From Nectonema munidae (taxonomy: Eukaryota; Nematomorpha; Nectonematoida; Nectonematidae): DNA of 64,000 bases. The notes below the pieces were generated by a model. That model did not search any database. It was given only the letters and a program-made list of their open reading frames with translations, and had not been told where the DNA came from. The DNA is taken from contig JAUIRK010000165.1 in NCBI GenBank assembly GCA_030549495.1, positions 1 to 64,000 of the forward strand. Reading direction: 5' to 3'. Below are positions 55,371 to 64,000 of the stretch, in pieces. Made by a program: the position numbers and the translations under genes. Positions within the stretch are counted from its first letter, which is position 1; each line of letters begins with the position of its first letter.

Positions 55371-56957
55371 GACGTATCATATATGATACGTTGGGCACAA
55401 CGACATTTGATGAGAAAAAACAATTGGATGAAAGAACGAAGAAACTTGGCAAAACAAAGAAAGTTATTATAAAAAACATTAAAAAAGTCGAACCTTAGTA
55501 TTTATAATAACTTATAAAACATTTACATTTATACCAACACGACCTTTAACACATACTTGATCCATAATACATTTTACACTTTGGCGTTTTTGCATTTTCT
55601 ATAGCAAAAAATGGGTTTTATTTTGTATGATAATTCACAAAACAATCAACATGGACTACAACTTTTCATTTAACACACAAAGTTTGAGTTAATCTGTGAC
55701 ATTTTCTGCACTTCAATCGCTTTTTGTTTTCAATCGAAGAAACAAAATGCCCTAGTTGATTGAATATTTTTGATTGAGATGGTTCCATTATTTATTGCCA
55801 ATGCTTTGCTTGGCTAATTTCAGGGGGGAGGGGGGTAAAATCTATTTAATTTTTTTTTGCAATTTTGCTAAGAGTCTTCAGAGAATACAACATCTGTATT
55901 ATGTCCTTTAGAATCACTAATTATGTATGTTTTCATATTTTTAACATGTTATCAACTACCAACAAGTATTGTTTTAGGAAAAAGTAAAATTAGTAAGGGT
56001 AATTTTCGAAGCCATTTTTCTTGGGGTAAGTATGGTAGCAAAACAAATTTGCTAGGCCCGTGAGCCCCCCCCTGGATCCGCCACTGGCTTGTACTATATT
56101 TTGTTAGAAGCAAATCTACAATATATCTCCTAAAACCCAAATAGTCTAGTTTAACTCCTGGAGATAACCTGTAAAGAATCCATGCATGATTCACAGTCAT
56201 ATCAACAAGGTGGGTAAATATAGGCTAGTACCATTTCTTGCGACGCACACAACAGCGGTACTTTGCTATATTTTGGTCCATTTGATCATCCCATCTCGTT
56301 GTTATATACATTCATCATATGAGGATGAGTTAAATCATTACTTATAGCAAGTATTGAGAGATTATCGAACCACTGACACAAATTTATTCCATCCTTGCTA
56401 GTCAGTATTTTATAAAATTCTCTTTTTTCTTTTTTGAGATCTTTCAGAGAAATTATTGGGAAATTTCTTGATTTGTTTGATCTTAATGTCGAAGTGACTT
56501 TAAAGTTCAATTCTTTCATTCTTTTCAAAATATCATAAGTGGAGAAGTACTTGTCAGTTATAAAATAATAATTATTGAGCATTTTTTCATTGAGAGAATT
56601 GGCAAACTTCAGTAGTATTTATGGTCCGACACCAAATTGAGAGCTGTCTGGATTCTTTCCTTGGTACAGATCGAAGTTTACACAATATCCTGGCGAGACA
56701 CAATGAGACCATTCATTTTTGTAGCAGTACTTTATAACTTGAAATAAAAACTATCATGAGACAAGTACTCATCTGTTTTTATAAAATCGTGTTTTATCTA
56801 GGAGTTTTAAAGATATGTTTAATGTAAAAAAACTCAGTTGTGATTATAAGTGTAAAAACTATTTATATTTGTTAGGGTATCATATGTGATACGTTGGACA
56901 CAAATGATAGTATTCAATTGCGTATCGAAAATGATACGTTGGGCATTAACGGGTTAA
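55370..56957 (-). mobile_element. piggyBac fragment with right terminus
   Basis: The right end is GATACGTTGGGCATTAACGG followed by GTTAA; TTAA is at 56954-56957. Subterminal GTATCATATGTGATACGTTG occurs near 56877 and again at 55375-55395, so the left terminal region is also represented. The minus-strand transposase is present from the middle onward: ECHCVSPGY-type lead, YYFITDKYFSTYDILKRM (second Asp region, 56286-56582), FYKILTSKDGINLCQWFDN and NVYNNEMG. Then 55952-56200 (MTVNHAWILYRLSPGVKLDY), and at 55680-55790 RLKCRKCHRLTQTLC as the C-terminal finger. The gene is broken by several shifts and by an unrelated insertion at about 55800-56095. Confidence 0.7.
55800..56095. mobile_element. Transposon piece inserted in the piggyBac copy
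   Basis: The right end, read inward, is CAGTGGCGGATCCAGGGGGG, a terminus shared by many animal hAT-type elements. The left edge has CAGGGGGGAGGGGGG near 55824. It separates the piggyBac C-terminal finger from the preceding domain. The target duplication is not convincing. Confidence 0.45.
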
Positions 56958-56959
56958 AC

Positions 56960-58420
56960 GTTTATGTAGTGTATTCATCAATCAACATTAGGCACTTATT
57001 AATGTTTCGGCCCTTTTTCAATAATTTCGAATTGACATGACTGTCAAAAAATGAGTGTCACGCCTTACTCCACAAGAGTAAAAAAGTGTGCATGCCTGTA
57101 TTTCGTACGCTATGCTCGTTTTCACGCAATAAATAAACGCAGTGTGGCCTTACATATGCTATACGAAGAGTTTGATAGACAGGACGGAGTTATATCTTTT
57201 GATAGAAAGAAAGGAAGGGACACTACTTATTGTACACAAGTTTTTTAGGAAAAGATTTTTCACTCTTTTATTTGCAAAATTTTCAAAATAGTTTCATGGT
57301 CAATAGTTTAACAATTTCATTTTGTGACGTGAGTAAGATAGGTTAGATACTGTGCTTCTATATCATACGGTATTGAGTGCGATCCATCACGAAGTTTTCT
57401 TTGTTCATAGCAAACATACAACGCGCGCACATATAACCGGAATGGTCGATAGGTAATGCTGAGTCTCCCCCCCCCTTAGAATTTGTTTTACCGACTCGAA
57501 CTTTATTTATATATAAAAAATTCTACGCTTTCTAAAGACCCACTGCATTCAGCTTGGCACCCATACCTCTTATCTTAAGAATCTGGTGGGCCATTTGCAA
57601 CCCAGACTTATATTGATATTGTATTGGGTTCCGATGTTGAGTCAAAACAGAAGGATCAAATCCTACAAAAGGAAAGTTCGAAATGAAGTAAATTGTTAGT
57701 CAAACTTCAAACTTGCCTTTTCAGGAATCTTTTCACGATAAAATATTTCTATCTTTTTTGACCCTTCAAATGACTTTTTGGATTCATAAAGAAATTTGCA
57801 ATAGACATATGAAAAGAATAGTAAGTTATGGTATTTTAGATGCTGATAATAGTGATATCTCAACATCAATACCTAAGTTCAAATTAGCAATAAGCAAGTT
57901 CAAATTAGCAATTAGGCAAATTCAAAGATTTTATTTAAAATAAGAAATTAATTCATTCAAAATATAGAATGAATTTTTATTCATTTATTTTAATCAGGAT
58001 ATAAATTTCAAAAACCAAATTTCTTGGCTACAAATTTATTGCAGTTATTAAGGTTTACACTTGCTCTAGAAACATTCTTTTCTAATTTACGAAGTCTAAA
58101 CTTATATCTTAGAAAGATAGAATTATTCTTTTGTTTCAAAATAAATCTGTTGTTTCAACTACTTTCAGTTTCTCTATATTTTTTTAACCAGTTCAAATTT
58201 ATTAGAAAGTTTGTACAAACTTTTTGCTATGTCTTCTCAACTTTTTGCACCCCACTTCCTCGCCCCCGTCCAGTTTTGGTTGACATCATTTGTGAACGAT
58301 CCCTGCAATTTCAAAATTGAAAAGGTATAGTGATTTATGGGACAAACTGAGCTGAGATTATCCTCAGCTAATCATCCTTCTTTCTTGAATGAATTTTAAT
58401 ATTACTTGAAACAGACGATT
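56960..58420. other. Unidentified DNA left of the claudin-like exon
   Basis: A plus frame after an acceptor-like CTTGCCTTTTCAG at 57725 reads ESFHDKIFLSFLTLQMTFWI and stays open to 57943. On the minus strand 57985-58085 reads YKFRLRKLEKNVSRASVNLN then NCNKFVAKKFGF before a stop. Both look slightly more coding-like than random, but I cannot name either. A poly-C run lies at 57471-57478. Confidence 0.25.
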
Positions 58421-58489
58421 TTTATTTTGTGTGTCACCCTTTTTACAAGTTCAACGTATCCTTTGATCGCATTATATCGAAGGATTCAG

Positions 58490-58545
58490 GGACAATTGGG
58501 CCTCAAGGCAATGTTAATATGAATTTATTTAGAGGCCGAATTGTC
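58490..58545. repeat. Short inverted repeat of the GGACAATTCG family
   Basis: GACAATTGGGCCTC at 58491-58504 and GAGGCCGAATTGTC at 58532-58545 are inverted copies 27 bases apart. The motif GGACAATTSGSCC links this to the foldback element at 15015 and to fragments at 62420 and 63327. Confidence 0.55.
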
Positions 58546-58659
58546 ATGGTTCCCTCTCAAGGAGCGCTTTATAGGGTGCGGTTGGGTGCACCACGGGATA
58601 TTTGTTTGGCGAAATGAAGCACACGCATAACATCTCTTGCACAATTCTATTTTCGAAGA

Positions 58660-58936
58660 ATGAAGTACATCGATCAGAGAAAAGTGAGTGCGATTTTGAA
58701 GACAGCGGTTGCTTTTACGCTTGCCGCGACCCTTCTCCTCGTGATCTGCTTTGCGTCTCCCTACTGGATCAAGCATGATTCCAGATACACGCAGTACAAA
58801 CTCCGAAACATGGGTCTTTGGGAATTCTGCTTCAAAGGATATCGCCACCCAGATCAGCTTCTGAACACGGTGTACAATGGGTGCTGGTGGGTCTTTTCGC
58901 GTTACTACAACGAAATCATATACTACTTGGAGCCAG
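58660..58936 (+). CDS. Claudin-like (PMP22/claudin superfamily) protein, first coding exon
   Basis: Ninety-two codons from the ATG at 58660 encode MKYIDQRKVSAILKTAVAFT, then a hydrophobic first membrane helix (LAATLLLVICFASPYWI). An extracellular loop follows with the W-GLW-C signature: YWIKHD ... MGLWEFCFKGY ... NGCWWVFSRYYN. The two cysteines and GLW are the hallmark of claudins, where the loop forms paracellular contacts. The RY-x-P...NGCWW spelling recalls a claudin-like family of arthropods. The exon ends LEP G|GTAGCG (donor 58937, phase 1), and a following exon beginning with the rest of Gly then Trp (GW) would fit the family. Helices 2-4 are not found in the window. Codon use is clearly less AT-rich than the surroundings. 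The antisense frame 58525-59004 is a shadow. Confidence 0.75.
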
Positions 58937-59100
58937 GTAGCGTAACTCTTCTTTCGTTTACATTTTCTATTGCCATCAATTTTGGACTTTTTCCTTAACG
59001 TCAATGATGGCGTTCGAATAATTTAGCAAGAAATTAAAGTGCTGATGATCACAGCATTCTATTTCTAGAGAAAGAATATTTGTGCTTTTTTATTTCACGT

Positions 59101-59385
59101 TGTGGCGTAGCCAGAAATTTGAAGCATGACTTACAAAAATAAGTTTTGAGTTGAAAGATATACCATGTTCTATTAAAAGTATATTTTAACGTTGAACAAA
59201 GTAAATATCTTCCTACTCTTTCTGACGAACCCATAAAACACGACGCGCCTTCTTATTTTCGAATAGATATATGACTTGAGAGAGACAAATTTTTTTCTTA
59301 CACAAAAATTAAAAAAATATATTTTTTTCTGGGAGGAGGGGGAACCTTCCTAGGGCTCCCTCTCGTTACGCTTCTGCATCTTCAG
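59101..59385. mobile_element. Repeat unit carrying the inverted dispersed copy
   Basis: Starts TGTGGCGTAGCCAGAAATTT, a hAT-like end, and runs toward CCCTCTCGTTACGCTTCTGC, whose complement GCAGAAGCGTAACG partly matches. The interior 59148-59275 is the inverted partner of 40103-40230. Boundaries are approximate and no target duplication is seen. Confidence 0.45.
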
Positions 59386-59389
59386 GATC

Positions 59390-60005
59390 TTTACCTTGAA
59401 TTTTTATTTACTCTGTATTGTTCTTTATATGTAGATTTAATAGACAAATTTGAGGTTAGATAAAAATAATAATAAAAATCCAATATGCGTTAAGTTTTAA
59501 TTATACAATTTGTACACATTAAATTTCTTAGTCTATTGATGTAAATTTATTACGAGTTAAAAATATCCAAATCAAATCCCACAATTTTTAGACCTAGACC
59601 TTCATAAAATTGCAAAAAATTGAATTTTATAATACAAAAACGTTATGGATGAAGGGATTTGAATTCAGCAGCTTAAAGTTAGTCAAAACAGCTTAAATAC
59701 TTCAAGCCAGAAATTTTTTTTGTAAATCTGTTTTATTAACTTAAAATTATAAAATATTTCAATACATTTATTAGCATATTTTTTATATGCATTATGAATT
59801 AAAAAAAGTCATATAATCAATGTTGCTAGGTTTTTTCTCTATCTTGTCTTTTGTTGGCTTTATTGTTTCCTAAGCATTTTGGAACCTAATTTTTTTTCAA
59901 GATTATTAACTTGGTAATACCGTATTATTGCGCTCTTTCTGACTTAGTTTTGTGGTTCAAATTAATTTAACCAATTCAATTGAATTAAAATTCAAAAAAT
60001 TATAC
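59390..60005. other. No gene recognised
   Basis: Very AT-rich spacer, probably within an intron of the claudin-like gene. It contains no acceptor followed by a recognisable claudin exon. Confidence 0.35.
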
Positions 60006-60010
60006 AAATT

Positions 60011-60208
60011 AAAATATTGAAAGAGAGGACACTTTATTTATATAAAAACATCTGGTTTCGGAGTATAGAGTTTGTAGATAAATAATACCACTTCATTTCA
60101 TTAGTTCTTTTCCCACTTATTATTTATCTACAAACTTGATAAGGGGGTTTATACTCCGAAACTACTTATTTTTATATAAAATAAAGTATCCTCTTCTTTC
60201 AATATTTT
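60011..60208. mobile_element. Hairpin MITE of 198 bp
   Basis: The left arm from 60011 has AAAATATTGAAAGAGAGGAC, GGTTTCGGAGTATAGAGTTT and GTAGATAAATAATA. The right arm is its complement up to CTTTCAATATTTT at 60208, with only short gaps and few mismatches. A roughly 30-base loop lies near 60090-60118. Arm-to-arm similarity is high, so the whole unit can fold on itself. The superfamily cannot be told without a clear target duplication. Confidence 0.65.
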
Positions 60209-60604
60209 ATACGACGAATCATTTCTAAATTGAAGAAAAAAACTATAGAAAAATTAACCATAACTTATGCTGGCGTGAAAAAAGATAAATTGAGGTGAAA
60301 AGATATTGAAGTTATAAACGCTGAACATTGTAAAAGGCGATCCCAAAAATCTCTTGAATTCGGTCGCTGCCTCACGTGTCTGCAAATATTCCGTCTATTG
60401 TAAGTGCTTTGCAAAAGGCTGGATATAATAAATCAAGGAATCAATTTTATTCCTTTCCATCACTTGTCTCTATTTTTAATTTGTTTAAGCATTTTAATGA
60501 AGAAAATCAATGGTATATTTTAATTATCCGAATAAATCCCTTTATTTATTTGATTGTGAAGTTGGCATCTTAGACAATATATATACATGTATGCATGGGT
60601 TACG

Positions 60605-60833
60605 CAAGGGCGTATCCAGAAATTTTTTTATGGGGGCACAAGTTGAAAAAAGAATTTTAAAGCTTTTTTATTGACGCTATTCACAATTTTTTGTCATATA
60701 GTAAGGGAAGTTTTTACTTTTATAAAAAAATATAATTTAAATTATATCAGAATAGTATTTTATTCATATGGTATTAAAATAAAAGCTACTTTATCAAAAT
60801 AAAATCAATTTAATTTTTATGGATACGCCCCTG
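60605..60833. mobile_element. Short MITE, GGGGCGTATCCA ends
   Basis: The unit starts CAAGGGCGTATCCAGAAATT and ends AATTTTTATGGATACGCCCC; inverted, the second reads CAGGGGCGTATCCATAAAAA. Flanks GGGTTACG and GAGTTACG are alike at seven of eight positions if the right boundary is taken at CCCCT, in keeping with an 8-bp hAT-type duplication. The interior is AT-rich and non-coding. Confidence 0.6.
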
Positions 60834-60839
60834 AGTTAC

Positions 60840-61925
60840 GTTAGAAGAGATTTCGTGGACAACTCAAGCAAGACAAACTAACTTATGGTCGAAATCTGAA
60901 GCATTTTGGTATAAAAAACAGTGGCCTAATGATATATAATTTAGTTTTAGTTTTTTTTCCGAAATAAGCAATACAGTTGCATGATTTGAAAGAAACATTT
61001 AAAAAACTATCACTTTATAAGTAAAAGAAAATAAAAAACACGTGCATTTAATTTAGATACAAATAATATTGAAAAGGCTAAATGTGTAATGAAACATGCA
61101 ATGTTTCGTCTTATAACTTCAAAAGGTTTGGGCATTTTCTGTATCGGTGTAAATATAAATCTTTATAGAGATATGTGTTTGTATGTATTTTTTTCGTTAT
61201 CAATATATTTTATTTCAATTTATAATAATTTGCTGCGTTATTTCGTACAAGCGACTTTCTGGCCTTTTGAATATCTCGCAAACGAAAAATAAAATCTTTC
61301 GCACATATCATATATTAAATATACATTCTAGAACTATCTATTATTGTATATAATATCTCTTATATTATAATTACTAAGTCTATTTTTTCTCTTCGCAAAT
61401 AAATTGTCTTCTTAAGAATAAAGTTTTTGACTATGCCATTTTTAGTTCTATTTTATCTTTTTGCAACTATTTTGTCGTTTTGCACTTCTAACTAAATAAT
61501 CAATAGTTTTATGAAATAATATTTAGTCAATTAAAAAGATATGCCTACATTAAAAGGCAATTTTAATTAAAAAAGTAAATAAAAATTATTGAAAAAAAAA
61601 TAAAATTTGTAATAATTTAATTGCTAATTCGTTACATGACGTCACATGATTAGCAAACTTGACACCGTTTAGAAATAAAATATTTCAATACTCTACAGTT
61701 TATACTTTAATTTCAAATACACCTTTTCTCTAAAGCAACCTAGTTGCTAAGGTTTCAGATCACAAATTAAGCAACTTGTTTCCTCATATGGATATCTCTT
61801 ACTAATTTTTGGAATTGTAAACAACGCCTTTCTTTCTCCCTTTCCCAAGAAATAAGACTCCTTTTGAGTTAATTGAATTATTTTTAACATGATTTAATAA
61901 AAATAAAATTTTATAAAAAATTTAT
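60840..61925. other. No gene recognised
   Basis: Extremely AT-rich. Frame 61089-61292 has no motif. No paired repeats were seen. Confidence 0.35.
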
Positions 61926-61931
61926 GCTGAG

Positions 61932-62185
61932 GAACCACCGAGTGGCGGGAAGGGCGGTGCGCCCCGGGGGCAAAATTAATTAGTATTAATATATCTCAAC
62001 AAAAATTTAAACGAGATATTTTAGACTTAAATAGGAATGTAATAATTCTTTGCTAGACATTTAATTCTAATTTTGCATTCCTATATACTGTATGATTAAG
62101 TTTTGGGCGTTTTGAAATTTTGAGGGGCGGCAAAATTAGCTACCTGGCGGGAGCTATTAAAGATAGGTGCGTCACTAGAACCACC
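61932..62185. mobile_element. hAT-type MITE with 8-bp target duplication
   Basis: The 238-bp unit at 61940-62177 is flanked by identical GAACCACC (61932-61939 and 62178-62185). It begins GAGTGGCGGGAAGGGCGGTG and ends GATAGGTGCGTCACTA; inverted, the end reads TAGTGACGCACC, so the terminal repeat is short (AGTGRCG). The ends are GC-rich and the middle AT-rich, without coding potential. Confidence 0.7.
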
Positions 62186-62189
62186 TAAG

Positions 62190-64000
62190 CAACTTGAGGC
62201 CTGATCCAAAAAATATTGCCTGTATAAAAATGTGCATTGAGTGCTATCAATTCGTCTATAACGAATTACTCATGAGCTATATTCAACAAAGTGAACAGTT
62301 TTATGCATGATTCGCTAAAAGATTCGTGTAAGAATAACGTTACACGCAGAGTTGGGTCTTTTTCAAAGTCCATAGATATACACATTGAATCTAAAACAAA
62401 TCTAGCTTTCGCTGGTCCAGGGACAATTCGACCTTTGGAAGAGACAGAATTGACCTGCTTCCAAATGTATCTCTGATGATACACTTGAGTGAATACCGTG
62501 AATGCGATTACCGAGTTATACTCTTTAACTCTAGAAAAAACAGAATCATCTTTTTTTTGAAAATCGGAATCGTGCAAATTTTTATATCTTTCCTTCATTA
62601 GTTAAAATTACAGGTATGCAAATTAAAGTTTACAATGAGCTTTTTTAGATCCTAATTCATGTCTTGGCAGCTTTGGGTTCTAGAGAATCTAGCTTTGATT
62701 CCTGATTTCATCTAGTCTTATCTAACTTGTTTTATGAGTTAGCATATATATTTTCAAAATTATTTCACAATGAACTTTTTCACCTTTTGCGTTATGTTTT
62801 GAACGCATAAAAAAGGCGCGTCCTATAACTCCGTTTCGTGTAATGTATAGTCGCTCCTAGTTGAAAAGGAATATTTGTATGAAAAGGGTGCTATTTATGT
62901 TTTCGTTTTGCAGGCACAAGCAAGGTAGGCTTGTCGTATATAACAGAATGCACACTTGCGCAATATCACGAATTAAATGCAAATGTATTCGCGTGCAGAG
63001 CACAATAATATGATTCTGTTGACACAACGCATTTCCCAACGCTTCCCCTGACCCATTTATTGATAGCCTCCTTTTTGCAAGTCCTTTGCAACTACCAGAA
63101 TCCCTATTCTCCTGACGTCAAATGCATATACACGATAACGTGTACAAGAACTCATCAATGCATTTTTGTGCTTACATCTATCTGTGAATTTGCATCCACT
63201 TCTAAGCGAACCATCTTCACTCCCTGAGATTGCGTTGGAACTTCAGTCGGAAACACGAAATTTTGTCGACAACTATAATACTTAAATGTTCTAAATTTTA
63301 TGTACATAAATCTACCGTTTCATGGACAATTCACCCCAAGGCATCAGAGGCAGAATTGGCCTGTTTCCATATTAACCGTAGCTAGTTAGTTAATTTATTT
63401 AGAACTTTTAAAGTATTAATACTTATTTAACTTAATAATTCAGCAAGGCCAAATATTGTCCTAAGAAGTTATAAAAATTGACCTCAAAAATAATTTCATC
63501 AATCACTCCTTTTTATTCACATATTTGTGAAAATTACGTAACACAAACTGTTTTCATCCTTTAAATTTTTACCTTTTTCCATTAAAAAATTCTCTGCATT
63601 TTGCTTCCTTTGCCAGTAAATTTTATAAAAATTATATATACCAAAAACTTATTTATAAAACAACAGAAGTGAAACATTTTCAATGCGTATCTAAATAAAC
63701 ATAAAATCATTTTTTTGACCAAATGAAAAATCATTGACTTTTTTAGGTAAATAATTGATTTGCTCAAAATACGATTGATATCATTTGTTTGGTAAAAATA
63801 CTCTTCTTTTCAATGTATTTATATAATTTTGTAATGAATAAAAAAGTATCTGCTCTTGAGTAGCTCATTTTATCATAGTTTGGTCGTTTATAAACGTAGC
63901 ACATCTATTGAGTCAAAATTCATACTTACGAAAGAATCTTTTTCCCTCGGATCCGCATATCAGCGATTTTTACCGATATCTTCCCATGCTCGCTCAAACC
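62190..64000. other. No gene; two related repeat fragments
   Basis: GGGACAATTCGACCTTTGGA ... GACAGAATTGACCTG (62420-62460) and TGGACAATTCACCCCAAGGC ... GGCAGAATTGGCCTG (63325-63365) are diverged copies of one short repeat, of the same family as 58490 and 15015. The minus frame 62266-62598 (110 codons) crosses the first of these and has no recognisable motif, so I do not call it a gene. Confidence 0.4.

Noticed and set aside
58525-59004. 159-codon minus-strand frame opposite the claudin-like exon
   Set aside because: It is the antisense shadow of a well-supported exon and has no recognisable motif.
62266-62598. 110-codon minus-strand frame as a host gene
   Set aside because: It crosses a member of the GGACAATTC repeat family and shows no domain pattern or splice context.

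Overview
This is an A+T-rich stretch of animal nuclear DNA, made mostly of transposon remains. Four things point to an invertebrate, probably an arthropod. Genes are split by introns, some very short (48-55 bp). The recognisable host exons are an arthropod-style claudin-like membrane protein and the small mitochondrial protein TRIAP1/Mdm35. Every major animal DNA-transposon superfamily is represented. One mariner-type transposase fragment resembles copies I recall from sea-louse (copepod) genomes, but that last point is only a guess. There is no sign of bacterial, viral or plasmid organisation, no rRNA or convincing tRNA gene, and no CRISPR array.

Layout. 0.8-4.2 kb: a CACTA/EnSpm-like transposon whose gene carries a SAM domain and several tiny introns. 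4.4-9.8 kb: a hAT (ZMYM1-type) transposase cut at its 3' end by a piggyBac MITE, then mariner and Tigger fragments and a second ZMYM1-type piece. 11.9-12.8 kb: an eroded SCAND3-type hAT. 13.4 kb: first exon of TRIAP1. 15-16.7 kb: two foldback elements with repeated arms. 17-20.3 kb: a roughly 145-bp tandem repeat split by a block with piggyBac-type ends, inside which lies a GC-rich DIRS-like retroelement fossil. 20.6-21.6 kb: a piggyBac fragment. 24.4-28.8 kb: a complete 4.33-kb piggyBac element with TTAA duplications and an almost intact transposase. 29.2-30.6 kb: a Tigger copy. 32.4 kb: a possible host exon. 36.5-38 kb: a SCAND3-type hAT. 38.9-42.5 kb: MITEs and an IS630/Tc1-type fragment.

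43.4-53.3 kb is the most structured region, a stack of insertions. A hAT C-terminal remnant is cut off at a POGK-like Tigger element. The Tigger is in turn split by a Ty3-type LTR retrotransposon (matched LTRs, 43.5-46.0 kb) and apparently by a piggyBac element (46.8-51.5 kb). That piggyBac contains a 3.1-kb RTE-type LINE with a 13-bp target duplication. 55.4-57.0 kb is another piggyBac fragment. 58.66 kb is the claudin-like exon. 59-62.2 kb holds several MITEs, three of them with clear terminal repeats.

The host genes appear only as isolated exons in very large introns or intergenic space; the rest can be read as layers of transposition. Family names rest on recognised motifs and memory, not on database searches. 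The best candidates for something new are the SAM-bearing CACTA-type gene and the reconstructed order of insertions at 43-53 kb.
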